In this document: one piece after another, positions 21,079 to 35,047 of the stretch
Layout: each line of letters starts with the position of its first letter
Position numbering within the stretch: position 1 is the stretch's first letter
Source: Liolophura sinensis
Taxonomy: Eukaryota > Mollusca > Polyplacophora > Chitonida > Chitonidae
Direction of reading: 5' to 3'
DNA length: 64,000 bases
Assembly (NCBI RefSeq): GCF_032854445.1
Contig: NC_088301.1
Coordinates: 16,948,018-17,012,017, forward strand
The notes under the pieces: model-generated
Told to the model about the DNA's origin: nothing
Seen by the model: the letters and a program-made list of their open reading frames with translations, nothing else
The model's database searches: none
Program-made: the position numbers and the translations under genes

Positions 21079-22421
21079 CAATGACTAATGCAAAACAAAA
21101 GGCATTATAGACTGCCATATGTACACTGTGCACAGAGGCTAATTTACATCCCAGAACAAATGGCAACTATAAGGGATAAATTCATCATTTATATGATGAC
21201 GTTTAGTATGAGTACATGTACAAGTACATGTGCATGTCAAAATGCCCTTTTCGAAAGCACATACATGTACAAGTACATGTATGTAAAAACCTTTTTCTGA
21301 TAAGAAATTAATCCAACTTCACACAAGTTTTCTTACATGTATCTGACCCTAAAAGATGGATGAATCAATAGGAATCACACAGCATGCATGAAAGTAAAAA
21401 TTACAAACTTTAGGTAAATTACAGTACATTTATGTCTGCACGTGGCTAATCCCATAACAAGACAACCCCCCATACCCTACTATAAAAATATATGTGTAAA
21501 CAACAGATTCTTTCAACGAAAAAACCTCTAAAAACTGAAGTAGGCATCATTAAATAGACCACTTTTAAAAAAAATAGGCATAAATATACTTTCATTTCTT
21601 TTTTTTTTTTTTTTTAGCTTTTGTGAGAAGTAATAGAGGCGCTCAGGCATTAGAATTCTAAGGTGGGCTTTAGGAAGGTTCAGAGGTTGTTCCCAAAAAT
21701 GCTATCAGAGGTTAGGAACTCTGACATCACAGGAAGCTTATCCAACCCTAATCACGACACTGAATGTTGGAATAACTCTTTTTGCCCATGAATGAAAGAT
21801 TACTGAAATAATGTTCCCAAAAATGCTTCAGAAAAAAAGGGGGATGTGACTTCAGAGTTCCTAGATACCTTCAGTATGGCTCATATAGCCCACCATAATT
21901 TGATAGACTTTTTCAAATATGTCAAGGCATTCAACATTCAAAAATCTGAAAAAATAAATAAACGATTATTTAAGCATAGTTTTCAGCTCGTTATATGATG
22001 AACCTTACATATGAACTTCATATTTTAGCTTTCTTTTACTTCAAGTGCACATATATACATGTACATGTACAAGTAGCGTGTTACACTACACAATTTTCTG
22101 GTTTCAATCTGCACACGAAACCACATGTTCAGTGACGGCAAAGTAAGGACATGCCAATCACACATGTTGCGAGTATACAGGTCATGACAGAGATCCCAGG
22201 TGTAAAATCACCTTGGTTTTTCCCCTTTCTTTGTCTCATGAACCGTGAGTGCTTCCCTAACCTCTTTAAAGTCTCTTGTCAACATTCCTGACCTGTATAA
22301 TGTAGGGTCTACAGGGTTGTACACCAGGAAGTGGAGCAGGCATAAGGCATACAGATGAGTCTAAGGATCTACACGTACATGTAATATGTACATTTTGGTT
22401 TACACATACTGTACATGTATT

Positions 22422-22559
22422 CGTTTATTTATTTGATTGGTGTTTTATGCCATACTCAAGAGTATTTCACTTATACAACAGCAGCAGGAATTATGGTGGG
22501 AGGAAACCGGGCAGAGCTTAGCGAAAACCCACGACAATCTGCACGTTGCTGGCAGACCT
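22422..22559 (-). mobile_element. SINE family A, partial
   Basis: Tail and body up to GGTTGCTGGCAGACC-like text. Head absent. Confidence 0.85.
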
Positions 22560-23761
22560 ACTGTACATGTACATGTAGCTATATACTTAATTTAATTTGA
22601 TTCAAAATGAAAAACAGAAATGGAAGTTTTACCTGTCTTTGAAACTAAACTCTTCACACACATGAATGTGTACACCCATGATGAGCAGTGAACAACTAAA
22701 TACATATGAACACATGTACATTATAGTATGCGACAGCAGTATATTTCATACATGTACATGTAAAGTACACACATCAACATACATGTACAGCACATGATCA
22801 TGATACACCTAGACATTATCTGTCAAATTTGTACACATGTACCCCTAAATTATACATCTACATCCAGTTCAGACTGCCAACAAATAGGACACTGCATGGC
22901 CTCACTCCAGCAGAGAAAAGGTCTGGTCAGGATTTGACCGGCTTTGACCATGCATGAGACATTCCCGACACTGACCATACAGCCACTGACACAAAAACCA
23001 GCCATCAGTTACACTGTACCTTCTAGGGCAGGGTGAAAGACTCAGGCCCCACACAGAATTCCTTCAATCCTAGACCTCTTCCTTTTGAACAGCTGTTCAC
23101 TGCCTTAGCCCCCTCACAAGCACTTCCTGTCAAGGGGAAGCCCCTCTCCTTCTGTCACTATTGATCAAGTAATTCACTTTGCCTGTGTGAGATGTTCAGG
23201 GCCCACATGTTCTGCCAAGCCTGCACCCAGCTGATCAGCATGGGGGAATAATGGCCAATCCAATACAGTTTATCACACAGGCATTCCTTGGGGAACAGTG
23301 TATAAAGCTATGTTGACTACTGGTGTTTCCATGTCAGGTCTGTGTGCATCTGAACACTGTATAAGGAACATACCTGAACATCTACTTTATACATGCGCTC
23401 AACCAGGAAGTGAGATACATTGCGAATACATCTACAACTTGGTCCCAGGCGTAATACTGTCAGCCACACACACTGACACCCAACCTAATGGGATTAGCCA
23501 CGTGCAGACATCCATTAATTCGCACTGAGTTTCCAGGAATGTAATTTAAGTGTTATGTACATGTACATTCACACTTCATCTGGTGTGCATTACTTGCTGA
23601 CAAATTACTGGGGGTTCCTGTAACTAGGCTTGGTGTTTTTCAGGGAATCACATCCTGTATCAAACGAGATAATGATAATTACAAAAGTTTACTCAGGATC
23701 TGTGTGTGTGTGCATATATACATGTGTAATACATACATATGTACATGCTGCACAGATTAGA

Positions 23762-23912
23762 TGGTGGCCATACATGGGAAGGTGTGTCAGCAACCAACGG
23801 ATGGTTGTGGGTTTCCCCTGGCTCTGACTGGTTTCCTCCAACCATAATGCTGGCGGCCGTTGTATACATGTAAGTGAAATATTGAAACACCAATCAAATT
23901 AATAAAGAAATG
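23762..23912 (+). mobile_element. SINE family A, 5'-truncated
   Basis: GGAAGGTGTGTCAGCAACC ... CCATAATGCTGGCGGCCGTT ... ACACCAATCAAATTAATAAA. Confidence 0.85.
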
Positions 23913-24724
23913 AACTAGAAGTTGGCTGTGGAGTGTGCATGGGGGAAATGTTTGACATGCCTGTGTTTAGGTCACCAATATATGCATGCAAACACACACA
24001 AAAAAAACCCTAGTGTAACAAAAACAATACTTAGGTACATGATACCCTATAGAGGCCTTCCCTACACACATGCCCTACATACCTACATGGGCATGTACCA
24101 GCACACATGGACTGTATGAAGATGTGGACCACTTCCACATAACTTAATGGAAAAGCTTTGGCACAGCAGGGCTGGCCCCTGAGTCCATGACCACATGTAA
24201 ACCTGCCCTCGTCATCTGTTTACACAAGACACGTCTACATCCTATAAAGCATGACCTCACAAAGAGATCCGTTAACGACCCAGATAAATTGGAGGTGTAC
24301 ATGTACATGTACATCATAGCTACAGCTCAGCCTGGCCCCTTCCTCATAACCTGAGGCGACGCAACATAAGTACCAGGTCGAGACACCTCAGGTAAATGCA
24401 CACAGAAAACAGGCACATCTATCTTCCTGTCTTTCATGATATATGGGTGACGCTGGCCTGCTGCCACACTCTCCTAGCTTCCTAGCTCATATGACAGTTA
24501 GCCCAGTTGTCACATGTACACGTCTATGCCATGAATGTAACAATGAAATCAACAGTCCTCTATGCAATACAGTAAACTACCAGATATCAACTACACCAAT
24601 CAGCAATATTTAATACTCTTGACAACCAAATGTACATAACCTCTTGATTTAAGGGCCACAGTAAAAGGGAAGGCCCTGATGCAAAAAACATTAACTTGCT
24701 CTACAATGTATTATGATGATATAA

Positions 24725-24910
24725 TGTGTTTAGCAGCATTATTGTAATATATAGGGATTACACTTTCTGGCGAGCACACATTCTAGTGGAGACAACTCTG
24801 GGTTTTGAACCAGTGACCTCATGGTCAGGCACCAAATCGCCAGCAATTAATACATGTCAACTGTCTAGTGCACCACTGGTTCAAAAACAAAGTGTGGTGT
24901 CGCATAGTTT
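24725..24910 (-). mobile_element. Possible tRNA-related SINE fragment
   Basis: On the minus strand CACTGGTTCAAAACCC looks like a B box. The CACACTTTCTGG start is shared with 44398-44565. Weak. Confidence 0.3.
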
Positions 24911-25145
24911 TCATCACTATAGAATTGGTTCCTTATACAGAACGTGCATAATATCAATAATGCTGGTTATACTTGCAAAATCCCTTTTCTAAAAGACATG
25001 CAATCTGATAAAGTGTATACATGGGTGGTTATACAGAGAGGTGTAATTTTTGGCATCGTCAACTAGTACCTTCCCTTACTACTTTATACATTGCTTCTCT
25101 TGAAATCTCATTTTATGGGCAGAACAGCAAATAAAACCGGTTTAC

Positions 25146-25400
25146 CTTGTGTTCCCTTCGAAAATAACGCTCCAAATTATTTGTTGGTCGGAAGAACATC
25201 TTCTGTTACACAAATCTTCAAAAGTTTTTGCTTGAGTAAGAAATAAATGTTACTTGAAATTTTTGAAATCAGTATGTCTTATTTGTCAATGGACTCTTGT
25301 AAAGACTAGGGTTATATTTGTGTGTAACTTTCTATGTCACTACTTACGTCAATTCATTCACGCTTCGCTGATTCAGGCTGGTCAGATACGGAAGAGACCC
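25146..25400 (-). other. Alternative candidate 5' UTR exon or promoter of the receptor gene
   Basis: A low-repeat stretch ends in a minus-strand donor ACAAG|GTAAAC. Its upstream side (25340-25500) has more CG steps than its surroundings and a TGACGTAA element. It could be an alternative first exon for the start exon at 17824-18057. It could equally be plain intron. Confidence 0.2.
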
Positions 25401-26469
25401 TTTTCAGATGTAGCTCACGCGAGAAAGGCATGTAACACACGCATGTGACACACTTGCACATGCGCATTCAACCTTTACCGCGCTCATCTGTGTTAAAGGA
25501 GTGTAAAAACCACATTCTAGAACATTAGCTTGAATGATGTGGTGGTATAAGAAACCAGCTACAGACTCAACATGATGTCTGATGGCAGTTCAAATCCAGA
25601 GCATTTCGCAACAAGTTAAGTAAATCCTTTCAACAAAAAGTATAAATCGTGAAGCAATGTCTTATAAATGACCGACACATGTGACAGAAACTAGAATGAT
25701 AAACGTCTTATTTGTGCAGTAAAAGCAAAAGACAGTGGGAAAAGAAAAGACGTCAGAACGTATGTGAAAATCAACATGTAAATATCACCATAGTCCTTAC
25801 AGTTGCCTGCAATGATTTTAATGTGATCAGTAAGGAATGGTCATGTTTTCCATCGTTTTTGAGAGAACACAATCAAAAATAACCCACTTTGCTTTCTGCC
25901 CAAAACAACTAAGAAAAAACCTGTTCCCAAATAACAGGCCTGAGGGACAAAAAACACACGACAGATAACTGGCTCAAATTCAGATAGCCAAGAAACAGAA
26001 GTTGGACAAACAGACCGAAACACATGTAAAAGCAAAAAAAAAAAAAAAAAAACAAAACTTGTAGCATCGTCAATCACCAGGAAAAAGAAATTAGAACGTC
26101 AAAGTGGAGACAAGCTCAACAAAAGTCTAAGTGAAAGAACTTAAAATTTGCTTTGTTTTTTTTTTTTTATCTTTGATAGTAGTCTCAAGATTTAATGTTA
26201 ATTTTCTCATTAACCCTCTAATTCAAGTAAAATATTGACTGATTGATTGTTGTTTTATTCCTAAAAATTCCATCCTCCTAAATGGACTCAAATCCATAAC
26301 CGAAGTGAAAGATTATTCCACATACATGTACATGTGTATACCTGTACTTATAGCACACCTTTACAATTCAAGAGATAAAATATTCTTAGTGAAGTGTTAA
26401 AGCTTTTCTGTATTTTTGTATTTTTTCTCAACAGAATGAACATTAGTGGCTAAAAAAAAAAAGAGTAGG

Positions 26470-26990
26470 GTTAGAGAGACAGACAGGGGGTGGAAAAGCA
26501 GCTGGCAGGGAACTGGCCAGGAAACCACCCATTAATGACATGATCAAACAACATAATACTACATGCAGCACACCTAGTGCACAAAGAAAAGCGGGGTTAA
26601 AGAAGCTTTTCCCGCCTGAGCACTGAAATTCAACTTTGTGCCCCTTGGGCTCATCAAAGGTGCATGTCGTACACCAAGAAAAATAAAACTCCTGCACGAG
26701 TCTGATGTAATTTTGGGGCCCAGTAAGAAGCGAAGAATGGAGTGTTTGGAGTCCACAATGACCACATTTAAGGAGTATTATCAGCAATTGAAGAAGTCAG
26801 TAAGTATGAGGCAACAGAGATCACACTGCGTGATTACTCCAAGGGCTCTCTGCCAAATTTAAAATGTGCGAATAGGCAATGCCATCATTGTGGTGCCAAT
26901 GGCTTCACACAGCACTGTCATCTACGGTGCATGTCGTGTGACTACAATGGGCCAACTGCAAGGTAGATGACAAGAAAAGCAAAACACTGA
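26470..26990 (+). pseudogene. Unidentified coding-like relic with a cysteine/histidine cluster
   Basis: Protein-like text runs on the + strand but in more than one frame. Examples: GRELARKPPINDMIKQHN near 26510, ACRTPRKIKLLHESDVILGP near 26660, TEITLRDYSKGSLPNLKCAN near 26820, then QCHHCGANGFTQHCHLRCMS. The last pieces look like a zinc-binding knuckle. It ends at an AACAAGCAG|GTATTT donor-like site. I do not recognise the family. It could be a decayed host gene copy or transposon protein. It lies opposite to the receptor gene. Confidence 0.45.
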
Positions 26991-28035
26991 ACAAGCAGGT
27001 ATTTCTATAAAATATAAAAATTCAGAAATCATTGCCAACTTTTTCATTTTAGAATTGGTTTGCGCTCTCAAACAAATGCATTTTGATCAACTTTTCTATG
27101 AAAAGCTACATGTATTGTTGTGAATGAAATCCACGTTTTGTGTATGTCAATGTTCGTCCAACATACTAAATTCATCTGCTATTCTCAGATTGTTATAGGT
27201 CAACAGGGCTGCTTAGTTCTATAATATGTATTCTTTTCAGAAAATATAATGATTATTTTTTGTGGAAAACAATTCATAATGTGAATCCTGGTAGTCTGAA
27301 AATTGTATCAATTTCACATATTACGGTACACCATTTCATATGAGCGCCAACATACATATATACTTGCACATACTTATATATGCTGGTCACCCATTAGCTA
27401 TAATAACTGACACAATGCACGTTCTATTGTCCTCTGTTATTCAATTATTGCACAATGTGTCAATAATTGACATATTAACAGGTTATACAGCATGTAATTT
27501 TATCAATGTCAAATAATAACACCCTGGCGTTGTTTTCCCAGTTTATAAATTGGTTTACACCGTGGGCTAGGACAAGTTTATCAGCTTAGCCGACATTAAA
27601 CACATGTACATGTATCTGTCTAACACTTATAATTGGGACAAGCTCACATGCAGCCATTCAGTGCAATTTTGCCATACACACACTGGCTACTCAGCAAGCT
27701 TGCTGAGTTTTCACACCGTGAAAGTTACTTCCCCATAGTGGTGGCAATATAAAGTTTAACGGCAATGTCACATCACAACATTAAAGGATTCATTACCTGT
27801 ACATTTGTCCAATTACAGATCAATATAGCATTAGATACCAAGTCTTTTTGGCTGGAATAATTACAGATTTTTTTAATTTGCTCTGAATTTGGCATAATTT
27901 ACAGTTACATGTACACACCAAATTTTATGATTTAAGATATACACGTATAAATATGTCTATACAGGTACATGTACATGTAGATGTTACAGTTACATGTACA
28001 CACCCATCTGCATGCAGGTACAAACGAACACACAT

Positions 28036-28290
28036 TTATTTATTCATTTGCTTGGTGTTTTACACCATACTCAATAATATTTCACTTATACGACGGCAGC
28101 CACCAGGTAAAGCCCGAGGAAATCTCACATGACAACCATTCGCAGGTTGCTCCAGACCTTCCCACATACATCTGGAGAAGAAGCCAGCATGAGCTGGACT
28201 TGAACTCACAGCTAGCAACTGTACTGGTGGGAGACTCCTTAGTTATTGTGCCATGCAGGCGTGCTAACCCCCTTAGTCATTGAGGCCGCC
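28036..28290 (-). mobile_element. SINE family A, full length, diverged
   Basis: Tail to tRNA head (CTTAGTCATTGAGGCC), with losses in the body. Confidence 0.85.
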
Positions 28291-29734
28291 CAAACACATG
28301 TAAATCAACATGCAGTTAAACTTAACACCCAACTGTACAGTCTACACTACAGATTGTTTTCGTTTTAGGCCAGCTAGCTGCCAGTTTCTTATTAATATTG
28401 GTGAAAGAAAGTATATATACAAGCACCAACAAAACTTTAGGTCTTCAGAATGTGAATAAGCCTCTCAAAAACAACTTACATACATGTATACATATATACA
28501 TACATACACATGTACCTGTAACAAGTTAATGATATGTCAAATTTCATTGTTTGCCAAGCTGTTACAGTTAGCTGAAGTGGACAAACATTGAAATTTGAAA
28601 CCCCCTGATCAATGTCATTATTAAGGATTTAAGGAGAAATGTCACTGTAATCTCTGAATCAATTTTGCCAGGTTTACGGTCCAACAATTACATTAGAATA
28701 TCCCCTTATTTTCAGTATCTTATATCAAGTTCAAACTATTTTTTTTTAATGGGCAAATCAACATACCAATACCATAATAAATGTACACACAAGGCCTGCA
28801 AACAGGGATATGCAGTCATTGCTACTGTGCTCCTTGTAGGTTTCAGGAGTTCCTGTAACAGCCTCCTGTTTCACACAGGACATCATACCTGTACCAGGGA
28901 TGAGACAGACACCGCAATGAAAAAAGAGGAAACTGTACATGTACATCACACTCCTAATTTGGTCATTTTCAGCATTTCTGAATTAAACTCTGAACATTTT
29001 TCTGATGTTTTTTTTTTTTTTGTATCAATAAAGATGAATTCCTTCAAAAAGAGGACAAATCTCAAGTCTGCTGTACTGGTACATGTAGTACATTTATGCT
29101 CATGATTAGCCTTTACCATGTATAATACTGAAGGTCAGTTTGGTCTTAAATGATATTACATATACTGCATTTCACCTAAAGATTAGCTGCTAAGTATTGC
29201 ACGTCCGTAAGCAAATAGAGGCCTTTGAAGGACACTTTTAATGCCAAGAAATGTACCCTTTTTCTTTGCTTTGGTAATTATTCAAGCTTCACAATAAAGT
29301 AGCCCTATAACCATGATGGATGAATTAATCAGAATCCAGCAAAATGTGTCACTCACAAATGCTAAACTTTAGGTGAAATACAGTGTTTCTGTCAATCGGC
29401 CAGCCCTCCGCTCATATTTTATATTACATGTAATTATAGCTTTCAAGTAAATGTATTTATCTGTAGATGTCACACAGGTCTATATTGCCAAATTATTCAC
29501 TACTGTAAATTTTCAACCTTTTTTCAGTGAAATTTATCCATAATTTAATTATTATAAAAATAACACCAAAAAGTGATGTGTTTGTGTTATTAAAGATGTA
29601 GGCTTCATAAAACTGTGCAGATTATTTCTCTCCAGCCTGTACTTCTCTCAGAATGTTTCAAAATACTGGTCATTGAGGTGGTTGAACAGGCTGAAGAATT
29701 AAGGTACAGGTATATCCACTGGGTTATTGGTCTA

Positions 29735-30000
29735 TACTTGCTATTGTAATGATCGTCAAGTCACTTGAGACGTATGAACAAGACTATGCAACCACACCAC
29801 TGCAGGTTCAAATCCAATCCAGATTTCACTGTGTGTAAGTATAACTGAGGACAATAAGCAGCCCAGGGTGCACCAGTTTGTGCTGTTTTACATTTGTGAC
29901 CACAACTTGTCTTCCTCCAATGTGGCGTCCAGACACAATGCGGGTCACATGTGGATCAGTAACTTGCCAATGGTGGAGGCAGCTTACACAGGTATACATG
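29735..30000 (+). mobile_element. Possible tRNA-related SINE, separate type
   Basis: A-box-like TCACTTGAGACGTATGAACA and B box GGTTCAAATCC, then a non-tRNA body. No tail pattern was identified. Confidence 0.4.
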
Positions 30001-30127
30001 TACAGCGCAATGATACATGGACTTGAGCACTCCACTTGTTAAACTGAATGCTATTGTGTACATATATGTGTACCATATTTCTTCTAATTATTGTGACACT
30101 TGGTATGCTCTTTTTACTAGCCAGCAT

Positions 30128-30312
30128 ACATGTAATTGTAGCAGGTGTATTTAGTTTCCTCTTTCTCACATTGTTAGACCACCTAATGAACAATGTACTC
30201 ATACATGTACATGTACCTTTATTTTCTAAAAAGCTGGGAAAGAAATGTAATATTCTGCTTCCAGCACTAGTATCTGTCCCAAATATGAGAAGAATTAGGG
30301 TAAGTGAAGAAC
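30128..30312. repeat. Dispersed repeat R2, copy 2
   Basis: See 3362-3535. Roughly four in five bases agree by eye. Confidence 0.65.
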
Positions 30313-31768
30313 TCATGAGTACAATGGTCAGGCAGCAGTCAAATGCATGATGTGTATATAAACTAAATCCAATCCAGCTGAAACAATGCTGGTGATACAT
30401 TTTTGTCCAGAGTACTACAATCTTTCCTCAAACTCTGCTCTTCTCAGCATTCATCGTATTCTTCCTACAAATCTTACGGCTGCATGCATTCGCTAGAACT
30501 AATCTTAAAGCATATGGCAGTAATTTAAGCCAAATACCCTAATTCTTCAACCTTTCATCCATTTTTTGGGGACGAATATTTTGAAACTTTCTTCAATGGA
30601 GAACTATGGGGTGTGGAAAAATAATCTGAACTGTTTCATCTTTTGTGACACAAACAAATCATTTTTGGCATCACTTTCAAAATAACTACATGTATGCATA
30701 AATTCTACTGGAAAAATTGTTTTAGAGGTTGAAAAAGTTGAAGATTTATAGTACATATACATGTATGTACAGTATATGATACATGCACAATACATGCACA
30801 CCTATGTACATGTACATATTTGTACAAATTTTAAACAATACATATACAGGTACAGTAATCTATCCTTCCAAAATAAACAGGAAAATCATGCTAAAAATGA
30901 TACCTCTTGGCACATACAGTTCACAGATATACTCCCTGCTTTCAGTGGTATGCACTGAAGAAGTTGGTAAAGTACACTAACAAGACATTTCCGTCTCAAT
31001 ATGAGTACAATATTTTGGTTTATTAACACAATGTTTTGATGTAGATGCGAACACTGTCACGAGTTCAAATAATGGAAACGTGTTAATAAACCAACAAGTT
31101 GCACACGCACATTAAGGAACATCTTGTCATATATAATATATTGCCCTGATCAAAGAGTATCCACATGCATATATTGCCGGACCCAAATACTGACATAACA
31201 TACTGTGCTATGTAATATACATATTAAACTGTTCCCAAAAATATTATATGCACACAAATCACCAGAACACAAATATAATTCTTTTTTGCTGCCACAGTAC
31301 AACTTGAACAACCAGTTCTCTTTTGTTTATTTCTTGCCACACAAAGACACCGATCAAGACCCTTTAGGTTTTTTTTTACTTTTTTTAACTGCTTGACAAC
31401 ATATTTGTTTACAACACACACATATACAGACTCTTGAACAGGATCATGTACATCAGCCGACAGTTAGGAATGGGTTGATTGGTGTAAAATCCAGGCAGTA
31501 TACTCAACAAGATTTCACTTGTAAAAATTAGAAGTCAGTGCCATGGGTGAAAAAATTAGAGTCCAGTTGTACAGTGTACATAAACCACCAGCTACTGTAC
31601 TACTTCAGTCTGAAGAGAAACCAAGCAGAAATATTGAATTGATACATGTATACAGGACACTCTATGGTACAGAACTAACACCAAAGTTCAAAAAGATTTA
31701 AGATGAATAAAACTGCAAGTAAAAAGCAGTTTCGTACCAGTTTCCTTATATGTAATAAAGTATCAGGC

Positions 31769-31914
31769 AGATGTGACATAAGTAAGGTAGATGTGACGTA
31801 AGTAAAGTAGATGTGGTGCAAGTAAGGTAGATGTGACGCAAGTAAGGTAGATGTGACGCAAGTAAGGCAGATGTGACGTAAGTAAGGTAGATGCGACGTA
31901 AGTAAGGTAGATGT
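31769..31914. repeat. Tandem repeat, 20-bp unit, seven copies
   Basis: AGATGTGACGTAAGTAAGGT repeated. Each unit holds a GTAAGTAAGG string on the + strand and a TGACGTAA site that looks like a CREB/ATF half-site. Confidence 0.92.
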
Positions 31915-34295
31915 ACTAGGAACACATCAAAATGTGCATTTGAAACTACATCATTTGTGGCTACATGTATACATATACGTCAACGATGGTTCACACCAAG
32001 TCTTCTTACACCACGTTACATCAAGCATGCAAAACTGGAAATGACAGAAAACTTTTGTTTCCATACTACATTGTATATCCCAAAAATAACAATACACAAT
32101 GCAATTTTAATTTAGGAAAGCAATTCAGGCTATCTTGATTCTTATCATTTAACCTTGCTCTCAAGACATACGTACATGTGCAAAATGTATGTAATGACAA
32201 ACAGATTTTAACCAACAGTGCAAGTTCGATATGTACAGGAGTAGATATATGTACATGTATATTTAGGCAATCTTAAATTAGGGCTAGTGGTTTCTAACAG
32301 TTATAACCTTCATGTAGGACTACATGAATGGCCCAACACAAAACACAGAAACAGTGTGAACAACTAAAAGCTTTGTAAGCTTACTAAAGATGAGAGTATG
32401 AGACATAGCCATATCTAGAGCCATTTTAGTTCTGGAAAACGTTTTTTTGCTCCCAAAGTCTTAAGCGTCCAAAACTGCATGTAATCAACCTGTATTAACA
32501 CTAACAAGTACATGTAAATATGATGGTTTACCAATAAAAAAAGTAAGGTTTTCATACAAATTTCTTTCATTCACAGACTCGGAAGCTCCCACAAAGGATC
32601 ATTTTGTTGTGTTTCCTAAAATTTCTTTACGCGACCTGTCACAATGTCATCTTTATAGTTTGGGGCCACGGCCAAGAGTTGTTTGAAAGTGTATTAGCTA
32701 ATACTGGCAATAAGTCAAACTTTATCTTTAAAGTTTTAGCCAAACTCTGCAGCCAACGCAGTTCTCCAAAAAAAATGAGTATAACAGCAGCAGTTTTAGT
32801 AACAGCAGGGTAACATGGCTACAGAACATGGTGGTTTTCCTTCTACATGTAAGTTTGCTGAAAGCAATCTGTATAAAGATTGGTACAGGTTGCATGGTAT
32901 TGGCCAGTGAGCTGGTGTATGCTACCATATCTCCACGTTCCATACATGCCATAGCAGAAATCAATAGGAAACGCAAGTTAGCCGGAGAGATCAGTAGGAC
33001 AGATCATGTGATAGTGAGCAAATCAAGTCCTCCCTCGCAATCCTAATGGCTGACACATGGGGCAAAGCAGTTTACAAAATAATTGCTATCTATTCACAAG
33101 ACTCCTCTGAACGAGACTGGGACAGCTAGATAATTGGCCATCTGGATTTAGCTTCCTGCAGCCGCATGCAGACAGTCACAGTGGAACATGTCCAATTTTA
33201 GGCAAAGGCACAAAAGAAGAAACAGAGACTACCCTGAAATGGTGGTAATATTGTTTGCTTGGTAAAGGCAGGGGGAAAAGGGGCAGATGGCAGATACATG
33301 TTTGATGGATGACTCTGACAGAGGACTACAATTGGGAAGACTGGGGAATTCTGCAGCAGACAGCAGTTAGGGGTGAAAAGTCAAGCTCTAATCAATATCC
33401 TCTTATACAACCAAATCACCATCCCATTTTGGAAACCCCAGCAGTGCCTGGTTGAGGCGTCACTATGAAGAAACAGAGCGGAATGTATGATGTGTACGTG
33501 TGATAAACACACAGCGTGATAATTGAATTTTAGCACATGGTTTAATGCTCTATCAATGTATCTACCCTTGGCATGGCTATATACATGTATTCATTAGCTG
33601 CATATATATATATATATTTTTTTGCACCTCCCTAAGTTACTTGAACTTCCATTCTAAACAATCTCATGGGAATGTAAATTGTGTAACAAAAATAATCAAG
33701 ACAAACTGCATGCATAAACTCCTGAGTTGATAAGAAGGAACTGTGCACTAATGATACATATACATGAAGGCCTACATGAGCAAGTGTACTTGCAGGCATA
33801 ATTATGTCCATGAAAACAAATTACTGTCAAATGTGAGGTTCTGGAATCTGATAGGAGATGATGATGATATCGCGTGTGGATTATAATCTGTACATCAGTG
33901 ATGTGCTGTGTACTGTAGCATGCATGAACATGCATATGTGTCAAATTTAATGTTGCATGCTGACCATCAAAAACAAAGATAGTGCAATTAAATTAAACGC
34001 TGAAGTCTAGTTTAAACAATTTCTGATATTTACCTGCTTCAACAGACAAATAGCAAAAATTGTTGAAAATAGACCTCACAGTTTAATTTAATTGGACTAA
34101 AATCATCAGAGCCTTCAGAGCTACTTTGTGTATGTATCATCTTATTATAACATATGTGGATGTGTGACCTACTTTTGGCACCATATTGGAGTACTGTGGC
34201 TATAAGTATAGGGCACCAGTACATGTTAACGGAACTCCAACATGGCTGACAGGCTATGGTTCTTCCTGGCGGAGGATGTCACGTGTAACCTCATG

Positions 34296-34356
34296 TATAC
34301 ATGTAAGTGAAATATTTTTGAGTATAGCACAAAACACCAATCAAAAAAAAATAAAC
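34296..34356 (+). mobile_element. SINE family A, tail fragment
   Basis: GTAAGTGAAATATTTTTGAG and CACCAATCAAAA tail. Confidence 0.75.
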
Positions 34357-34777
34357 CTTACATATTTATACTGAGATGCATGTCAATACACTGTAATTCT
34401 CATAGCTAATCTGCTGACTAGCTGGACAGCACAGCAATTCAACATTCACATAACACACAACAACCTGTTAATCGAATGACACTTCAAAAAAAATTTTTTT
34501 TTTTAAAGTAAAGATGATTTTCCTGTACAAGTCTCTATTTGGCTAAACTGCAAGGATATTAAACACTGTTTGTTACAGTACTGTTGGTACAATAGCTCAA
34601 CACATTTTACTTGATTTAGGGAGCGATAAACTGTGATCACAACGCGGTACACGTAACTTCATAAAGTTAATTTTTTAGCGGAGCCCGAGACGAGCAAATC
34701 CCCGAAAGGCTTCATTTAAACTAATGTTTACAGGTGAGGAGGCACAAAAGGTAACAAACTGAATTGGTTCCACTCAC

Positions 34778-34930
34778 CTGTTAGCATTGACGACTTCTTC
34801 AGATAAACATTGTGTGAGTGAAATCGAATAATCACCGATTCTTTGCTCAGATAAGTTGTATCCGGTTCACAGAAGTCAGAAAGCTTAAGTTACAGTAACG
34901 AGCGTCGTTCACCAACCTAAGCGGGGCTGC
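34778..34930 (-). other. Candidate 5' UTR exon of the receptor gene
   Basis: Free of the repeats seen around it, this stretch ends in a strong minus-strand donor, AACAG|GTGAGT. The receptor start exon begins with a good acceptor, so an upstream noncoding exon is required. This is one possible place for it. The 5' limit is arbitrary. No TATA box was seen. Confidence 0.3.
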
Positions 34931-35047
34931 TCCTAAAATAGAAATCAATGCTTTTGTCGGACAAGGACTAGCCGAGATGGGTATCTAAAAACCGTAGCTG
35001 ATATATTTTCTTTTTGCGGACAAGGACTTCTATATTCATGTAACGGT

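Larger units (their letters stand above)
18058..34777. other. Probable long first intron (or 5' flank) of the receptor gene
   Basis: No supported host exon was found over 16.7 kb. It holds SINEs, tandem repeats (20678, 31769), dispersed repeats and a coding-like relic at 26470-26990. The palindrome TACATGTA and ACATGTACATGT strings are very frequent. The rest, including 22870-23530 and 33050-33480, looks unique but shows no frame or site I can name. Confidence 0.5.

Noticed and set aside
28665-29105. 146-codon + strand frame
   Set aside because: Low-complexity text with poly-Phe, no domain, no splice partners.
32728-33046. Overlapping 72- and 82-codon frames on both strands
   Set aside because: No recognisable motif and no matching splice sites; chance frames.
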